Below, piece after piece: positions 7,203 through 11,070 of a DNA stretch of 11,070 bases. Origin of the DNA: Mariniphaga sp. (GTDB lineage: Bacteria; Bacteroidota; Bacteroidia; Bacteroidales; Prolixibacteraceae); the NCBI GenBank assembly GCA_025363795.1, contig JANYLE010000198.1:1-11070 (forward strand), read 5' to 3'. A model generated the notes under the pieces. That model searched no databases and was not told the DNA's origin. It was given only the letters and a program-made list of their open reading frames with translations. Positions within the stretch are counted from its first letter, which is position 1. Every line of letters starts with the position of its first letter. The translations under genes and the position numbers were made by a program.

Positions 7203-7361
7203 TTATTTACTTTTGAAATAATCAGCTACAGCTTCGTTAGGAATAATTTCCTCTACGAATTTGTAAGCTCCGGTTTTTTCAGATTTAACCATTCTGATAA
7301 CTTTGGAATAAGTTTTACCGGCCCCTTTTTGAAGTGATGCAACTACTTTCTTTACTGCCAT
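7203..7361 (-). CDS. DUF4295 family small protein, ribosome-associated in Bacteroidota
   Basis: A 52-residue basic protein starts MAVKKVVASLQKGAGKTYSK and ends VADYFKSK. The ATG is at 7359-7361 and the TAA at 7203-7205. It is shorter than many gene-finder cut-offs. I recognise it as the DUF4295 family, which as far as I know is restricted to Bacteroidota and sits directly after rpmG. The start is 8 bases past the rpmG stop, so it is almost certainly co-transcribed with rpmB and rpmG. Its small size, positive charge and neighbours suggest a ribosomal subunit. I recall that structural work on a Flavobacterium ribosome named a lineage-specific large-subunit protein bL38, and this family is a good candidate, but I cannot confirm the match here. 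A hairpin terminator follows. Confidence 0.9.
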   Translation of the reverse strand: MAVKKVVASLQKGAGKTYSKVIRMVKSEKTGAYKFVEEIIPNEAVADYFKSK

Positions 7362-7369
7362 AACTCAAT

Positions 7370-7552
7370 TTATTTAATTTCCCGGTGAACGGTAATACGT
7401 TTAAGAATTGGATTGAATTTTTTCAGTTCCAGGCGTTCCGGTGTATTCTTCCGGTTCTTTTTGGTCACATAACGGGAAGTTCCGGGTTGCCCGCTTGCTT
7501 TGTGTTCTGTACACTCCAAAATGACCTGTACTCTGTTACCCTTTTTTGCCAT
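7370..7552 (-). CDS. rpmG: 50S ribosomal protein bL33
   Basis: The 60-residue product, MAKKGNRVQVILECTEHK and onward, is a standard-length bL33, a small basic protein near the E site of the large subunit. The family-typical segments are present: VILECTEH, SRYVTKKNRKNTPERLELKKFNP and the end LKRITVHREIK. The one cysteine at residue 14 and the absence of CxxC pairs mark it as the zinc-free type (C-minus), not the zinc-ribbon paralogue. It lies 14 bases after rpmB and 8 bases before the DUF4295 gene, the middle of a tight three-gene operon. No Shine-Dalgarno is visible, as expected for this phylum. Confidence 0.96.
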   Translation of the reverse strand: MAKKGNRVQVILECTEHKASGQPGTSRYVTKKNRKNTPERLELKKFNPILKRITVHREIK

Positions 7553-7566
7553 TGCTCAGTAACTTA

Positions 7567-7809
7567 TTAAATGGTTTCTAAATAACCCTTGGCTTTCGCT
7601 TCCTTCAAAGAAGCTACCAAACCGTTTTTATTAATTGTCCTCAACCCTGCGGCTGTAACATTCAACTTGATCCATCTATCCTCTTCAGGAAGGTAGAATC
7701 GCTTGGTGAAAATATTCACCATAAATTTTCTATTGGTTCTCCGTTTTGAGTGGGAAACGTTGTTCCCAAACATTACCTTCTTACCCGTTATCTGACAAAC
7801 TCTCGACAT
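7567..7809 (-). CDS. rpmB: 50S ribosomal protein bL28
   Basis: The 80-residue product begins MSRVCQITGKKVMFGNNVSHSKRRTNRKF, the bL28 signature, and continues with the RFYLPEEDRWIKLNVTAAGLRTINKNG segment that is also typical. bL28 is a late-assembling protein of the large subunit near the E site. It is the first gene of the rpmB-rpmG-DUF4295 operon. The leader directly before the ATG is A-rich, without a Shine-Dalgarno. A -33/-7 promoter of Bacteroidota type lies about 45-77 bases upstream. Length and sequence are ordinary for the family. Confidence 0.97.
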   Translation of the reverse strand: MSRVCQITGKKVMFGNNVSHSKRRTNRKFMVNIFTKRFYLPEEDRWIKLNVTAAGLRTINKNGLVASLKEAKAKGYLETI

Positions 7810-7854
7810 TTTGAGTATTTTTTAACTTTCGTCCTACATTTTTCAAACAGTTCG

Positions 7855-7886
7855 CAAAGTAAAGACTTTTTGTTTGAATAATCAAA
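7855..7886 (-). promoter_or_regulatory. Bacteroidota-type promoter for the rpmB operon
   Basis: On the minus strand TTTG (7883-7886) is followed after 20 bases by TTACTTTG (7855-7862). This fits the Bacteroidota sigma pattern TTTG, 19-21 bases, TAnnTTTG, with one mismatch in the -7 box. It is the only promoter in the window where both boxes are visible at correct spacing. The leader to the rpmB ATG would be roughly 35-40 bases. Confidence 0.6.
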
Positions 7887-7899
7887 CACTTGACCTCTT

Positions 7900-8007
7900 T
7901 TTTATCGATAGTTTTATCGATTTGCGACAAAATCTCAATTCTATTTGTTAATCAAACAGATACAAAGAATTTATCGATCCTTAAACGATGCTGAAAAGGT
8001 TATCGAA
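7900..8007. repeat. Cluster of four TTATCGA(T/A) sites upstream of the rpmB operon
   Basis: TTTTATCGAT occurs at 7900-7909 and 7912-7921, 12 bases apart. TTTATCGAT recurs at 7970-7978 and GTTATCGAA at 7999-8007. The core ATCGAT is palindromic. The cluster lies in the 346-base gap between divergent rpmB and the CPBP gene, upstream of both promoters, and may bind a regulator. Apart from this and the two promoters I see nothing else in 7810-8155. Confidence 0.4.
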
Positions 8008-8125
8008 TGGATCATGAGACCCAAAGCCTTCTACTAAACCTGGACATTGAAGGATTTTTAAATCGTAACCTCCAATTTTAAACAATAAAAATATCGCTTT
8101 CAACCTGTAGAATCAACTCTTTCAT

Positions 8126-8133
8126 TAATTTTG
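8126..8133 (+). promoter_or_regulatory. Bacteroidota-type -7 element for the CPBP protease gene
   Basis: TAATTTTG matches TAnnTTTG and ends 22 bases before the TTG start at 8156, so a very short leader is implied. A -33 TTTG box is not seen at the expected place. Confidence 0.45.
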
Positions 8134-8155
8134 ATAACTCATTAACTGATCAATT

Positions 8156-8989
8156 TTGGAAGATTCAAAGTTTAGATATTATCCTACATTCTGGCAAGCT
8201 GCAAACCTGATTGTGATTTATATTTTCATTCAGACGCTGATCGATTTTCCATTGGCAATTTACGATTATAATCATGGAACAGATTGGCTTTATCAACCTT
8301 GGTTAAAAGGTCCCGTGTTTTTAGGTTCCACCTTGCTGATCCTCTATCTCGGTTATCGTTTTTCGAAATTAACTTTCGGTCAGGTGTTTTCGTTTAAATT
8401 GTTCAACCTGCTGATCATTCCCGCAATGATCATTGCCTTTGGTGGAATACAATACTTTCTAAACGAAATCAGCATCCATTTTGAAAGAGTCCTTCCGCCA
8501 CCGACTTGGTTTATGGAGTTGTTCTCCAGGCTTTTCGACACTGATCTGGGAGTTTGGGGAGGAATTCTCAGGATCGTAATCATCGCTCCGATTGTCGAAG
8601 AGCTGATTTTTAGAGGGGTAATCATGGCTGGGTTTTCGCGAAATTACAATGCTTTTTTTGCCATCTTGTATTCCGCCATATTGTTTGCCCTTTTTCACCT
8701 CAATCCATGGCAGTTTCCATCAGCTTTCGCGCTTGGGCTGATCCTTGGATGGATTCGGATTCGCACCGGATCAGTTTTCGCTTGCATCGCCGGACATGCC
8801 ATTCATAACGGCCTCGTTTTTATTACTGTTTTGTACTTTAATAATTTAAAAGATCTTAAGTTGATGCAGGAAGGTGTAACCCAAAACTACCTGATTCATT
8901 TTATGTTATTTTCTTTTGGCATTGCTTTGATAGGGTTGCTTACCAGAAAAAGTTTAAAAAAAGAAGGTATTAAGCCCCAGAAGATTTAG
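8156..8989 (+). CDS. CPBP-family intramembrane glutamic protease
   Basis: This 277-residue integral membrane protein belongs to the CPBP (CAAX protease/bacteriocin-processing, Abi, Rce1-like) family. Several hydrophobic segments are visible, roughly 13-33, 52-68, 83-100, 134-147, 165-181, 189-200, 206-228 and 245-263. The conserved catalytic motifs are complete: EELIFR at 148-153 (Glu148, Glu149, Arg153), FALFHLN at 177-183 (His181) and HAIHN at 214-218 (His214, Asn218). The start is TTG. An in-frame TGA at 8147-8149 rules out a longer product, and the first downstream ATG would remove membrane segments and sits just before the active site. Substrates in bacteria are mostly unknown; bacteriocin maturation or immunity is known for some members, but there is no bacteriocin gene nearby. 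It converges on the next gene with 27 bases between stops. Confidence 0.88.
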   Translation: MEDSKFRYYPTFWQAANLIVIYIFIQTLIDFPLAIYDYNHGTDWLYQPWLKGPVFLGSTLLILYLGYRFSKLTFGQVFSFKLFNLLIIPAMIIAFGGIQYFLNEISIHFERVLPPPTWFMELFSRLFDTDLGVWGGILRIVIIAPIVEELIFRGVIMAGFSRNYNAFFAILYSAILFALFHLNPWQFPSAFALGLILGWIRIRTGSVFACIAGHAIHNGLVFITVLYFNNLKDLKLMQEGVTQNYLIHFMLFSFGIALIGLLTRKSLKKEGIKPQKI

Positions 8990-9016
8990 CCTAAATCTAC
9001 TCCGCATTCAATGCTT

Positions 9017-10162
9017 CTACCTTACTTCCAGCTCATCTTTTGTTGGTAATGCAGAGAAAGCTTGATGAGGCTCTGTCTGATACCAAAATGCAACGGAGGC
9101 AATATCATCCCGTAAAGGTAAATATCGGCCGTCACCCGTCCATCCCAAAGCCTGAATGGTAACTTTCAGATCGTTATCAAATCTTATGGGATCAGCAATA
9201 TGCCAACGGTACAAACCGAAACGCTGGTTAGCCAGATAGGCTCCATCAGGACGAATGACCTGGTGCAAACCGGAATAAGGTGTACAAAATTCGGTATATT
9301 TTCCATTGCGGTCAAAGTTATACGAGCCACAGAAATAATCTTCAGTGCCCGTGCCGCAAATAGTGGGAAACTCTTTATCTCCATCCATATAGAATTTGAT
9401 TTCACCTTCGCCCCACCAACCATTATTATTTACCTGCCAGGCAAGGTAAGTACCGACATACTGCCCCTTCCCTTTTATCTGATCAACAATCGTATATACA
9501 TCCTTATATTTTACAGGATTAGTTCGATGAAACTGAGCATGAAAATAGGAAGCATTTTTAGGAACTGCTGTCTCACAATAGTCGACCTGATAATAAAGCC
9601 GCATCTCTTTATCGTCGATGTTCTGCATCGTAATCTTACATTTTTTCCGGAAAGGCATTTGCCAGTAACAATTAAAAGCGCTTCCAGGGTTGACACATAC
9701 AGCAAGTGATTGAAGAGGTGCATATTCACCCCATCCCATCCCAAAAAAATCACCTACCGGACATTCGACCGACGGTTCCTTCTCATCATCCCAATAGATC
9801 CGGAGGATTGAAAACCGCCAGTTTCCTGTTGGAGTCATCCAGATATGGTTGATTGCTCCAGCCCCGTCTATCTCCGCGAGTGTAAATGTTTGTCCTTTGG
9901 CAATTTTTATAAATGGATTTAACTTCCAGCCTTGTCCGAGATCACGAGCTGCATCAGAAGCTGTACCTTCTCCCGGTTTAGCCATTCCTCCTTTTCCCTT
10001 TTCTCCCGAGAAATTCTCGGGACTAATTGATCGGCTCTTCGCATCTGAAAGCAGAAAGAGATTTCCAAGATTATTTTGAATCCCATCGAACGGGACATTC
10101 TGACCAAATAACCGGCCGACAAGTAATGACAACAGGAAAGAGAAAAATAATAATTTCTTCAT
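9017..10162 (-). CDS. Exported DUF2961 (GH172-type) protein, probable fructofuranosidase or arabinofuranosidase
   Basis: The 381-residue product starts with a clear signal peptide (MKKLLFFSFLLSLLVGRLFGQ, cleavage near residue 20). The mature part is one DUF2961 domain. Hallmarks are GAGAINHIWMT at 100-110, the RIYWDDEKEPSVECPVGDFFG segment near 121-141, WWGEGEIKFYMDGD at 249-262, GTGTEDYF at 270-277 and LYRWHIADPIRF at 317-328. Studied members of this family form GH172, acting on difructose anhydride/alpha-D-fructofuranosides or D-arabinofuranosides. By position Glu254 (or Glu252) and Glu274 are the likely catalytic pair, an inference from motif placement. GH172 members often form trimers. 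No SusC/SusD pair, sugar regulator or other glycosidase is nearby, so the substrate cannot be told from context. Location is periplasm or outer face. Confidence 0.85.
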   Translation of the reverse strand: MKKLLFFSFLLSLLVGRLFGQNVPFDGIQNNLGNLFLLSDAKSRSISPENFSGEKGKGGMAKPGEGTASDAARDLGQGWKLNPFIKIAKGQTFTLAEIDGAGAINHIWMTPTGNWRFSILRIYWDDEKEPSVECPVGDFFGMGWGEYAPLQSLAVCVNPGSAFNCYWQMPFRKKCKITMQNIDDKEMRLYYQVDYCETAVPKNASYFHAQFHRTNPVKYKDVYTIVDQIKGKGQYVGTYLAWQVNNNGWWGEGEIKFYMDGDKEFPTICGTGTEDYFCGSYNFDRNGKYTEFCTPYSGLHQVIRPDGAYLANQRFGLYRWHIADPIRFDNDLKVTIQALGWTGDGRYLPLRDDIASVAFWYQTEPHQAFSALPTKDELEVR

Positions 10163-10294
10163 CGTTCATAAGTTTAAGTAGCGATAAAATTAATAACTTT
10201 TTTAATATCAACCAATGAGTAACGCACATAGAAAAGAGTGAAATAGTAGGAACAACTTTTATGAAAAATCAGTCGGGTGATCAATAAAAAGAAG

Positions 10295-10302
10295 TAAATT
10301 TG
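10295..10302 (+). promoter_or_regulatory. Bacteroidota-type -7 element for tRNA-Pro
   Basis: TAAATTTG matches TAnnTTTG and is followed by a C-rich stretch. It ends 21 bases before the first base of the mature tRNA, a usual distance. No good -33 box is seen. The rest of 10163-10294 shows nothing recognisable. Confidence 0.6.
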
Positions 10303-10320
10303 CCCCCGTTATGCAATAAC

Positions 10321-10400
<80 letters not shown>

Positions 10401-10421
10401 AATGGGGATCCAAACCTCATC

Positions 10422-10455
10422 AAAAAGCCACAAAATATTGATTTTGTGGCTTTTT
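10422..10455. terminator. Strong bidirectional terminator between tRNA-Pro and the histidine kinase
   Basis: AAAAAGCCACAAAAT (10422-10436) and its perfect complement (10441-10455) form a 15-bp stem with a 4-base ATTG loop. The A/T ends give a T-run on both strands, so it can stop the tRNA transcript from the left and the histidine kinase transcript from the right. It begins 21 bases past the tRNA CCA. Confidence 0.9.
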
Positions 10456-10530
10456 AGCTTGTTAAAATATTATTTTAAAACTGCAGCGTAATTAGTATCC
10501 ACCACTTGAGATTAATTAGTTACCTATTTT

Positions 10531-11022
10531 TCAATTCTTTCCAACTCCCAGGATTAATATCTTTGGAATCGTAAAATAAAATGTACTTCCTTTACCAGGC
10601 TCACCGACCACCCATATTCTTCCTTCGTGTTTCAAAACAAACTCTTTACAGAGTAATAATCCAAGTCCGGTTCCGGTTTCCTTTTCTGTACCTTTTGTCG
10701 TATGGCTTTCATCGATTCGCCACAACTTTTCAATATCATCTTGCCTGATTCCAACTCCGTTATCGCAAACCGATACAATCAATTCCGTCCGGTTTTGTTT
10801 AGCTGAAATTATAATTTTTCCACCTAAATTAGTAAATTTAACAGCATTAGAAATAAGATTTCTCAATATTGTACTGATCATATCTTTATCGGCAAAAACA
10901 TGCAGGATTTGAGGTAATTCAGTTAATATAGTTATTGATTTTTGTCGTGCGGAGTCGTTTGCTAATTCAGTTACTTCTTTGATCAATGAAACGATTTCGA
11001 TTGTTTCAGGGTTAAACTCCAT
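10531..11022 (-). pseudogene. Sensor histidine kinase, ATPase (HATPase_c) half; 5' part apparently frameshifted
   Basis: The 163-residue frame carries the complete ATP-binding domain of a two-component histidine kinase: N box LRNLISNAVKFT (53-64, Asn59), G1 box DNGVGI (87-92), F-box region KLWRIDESHTTKGT (99-112), G2 box GTGLGL (117-122) and the closing GKGSTFYFTIP. There is no phospho-acceptor histidine or sensor domain. Upstream the same frame has TAA at 11029-11031 and TGA at 11059-11061, yet another frame reads WYKFIN. Joined to GSMEFNP, this reproduces the usual link from the dimerisation helix to the ATPase domain (W-S-R-x-Q-x-G-x-I-x-F-x-P). So the gene is probably broken by a small indel, or the sequence has an error there. 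The ATG at 11022 may therefore not be a real start. The rest lies past the window edge. Confidence 0.7.
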
Positions 11023-11070
11023 GCTTCCTTATTGATGAATTTGTACCAATGGACACGTTCACAAACCGGA

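Noticed and set aside
8156..8989. Bacteriocin or abortive-infection system around the CPBP protease
   Set aside because: No precursor peptide, ABC transporter or toxin gene is adjacent; the gene is a single unit between a ribosomal operon and a glycosidase.
9184..10122. Several frames of 67-169 codons on both strands
   Set aside because: They are shadows of the DUF2961 gene, whose signal peptide and conserved motifs identify the true frame.

Overview
The window is an ordinary chromosomal stretch from a Bacteroidota bacterium, probably a free-living Bacteroidia relative (order-level placement is inference). The evidence: a ribosomal operon rpmB-rpmG-DUF4295 followed by ftsY and rimO, which is a Bacteroidota arrangement; the DUF4295 protein itself; promoter elements of the Bacteroidota type (TAnnTTTG) before several genes; A/T-rich leaders without Shine-Dalgarno sequences; and exported proteins whose signal peptides end in FGQ.

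Layout. 1-860 (-) is the N-terminal three quarters of alanine dehydrogenase, cut by the window edge. It is divergent from a PLP-dependent aminotransferase at 1094-2293 (+). 2475-4320 (+) is a two-gene unit: an exported thioredoxin-fold protein and an overlapping GNAT acetyltransferase. 4321-4757 has no credible gene. It contains a 14-bp palindrome and then about fourteen copies of a degenerate 21-bp tandem repeat, the most unusual structure in the window. 4758-7809 (-) is a translation and protein-targeting block, transcribed rpmB, rpmG, DUF4295, ftsY, rimO. Hairpin terminators after DUF4295 and after ftsY suggest at least partly separate transcripts. 8156-8989 (+) is a CPBP-family membrane protease with a TTG start. 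It converges on an exported DUF2961/GH172-type glycosidase at 9017-10162 (-). 10324-10400 (+) is tRNA-Pro(CGG), followed by a strong hairpin shared with the converging gene at 10531-11022 (-). That last gene encodes the ATPase half of a sensor histidine kinase and appears to be broken or frameshifted at its 5' side.

How the genes relate. The central block supports protein synthesis: ribosomal proteins bL28 and bL33, a small lineage-specific ribosome-linked protein, the SRP receptor FtsY, and RimO, which methylthiolates ribosomal protein S12. Alanine dehydrogenase and the aminotransferase both handle amino-acid nitrogen but have separate divergent promoters. The remaining genes look like independent single-gene units. 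I found no mobile element, CRISPR array, defence island, prophage or biosynthetic cluster, and nothing that amounts to a new multi-gene system. The best leads are the 21-bp repeat array, the frame break in the histidine kinase, and the small DUF4295 gene.
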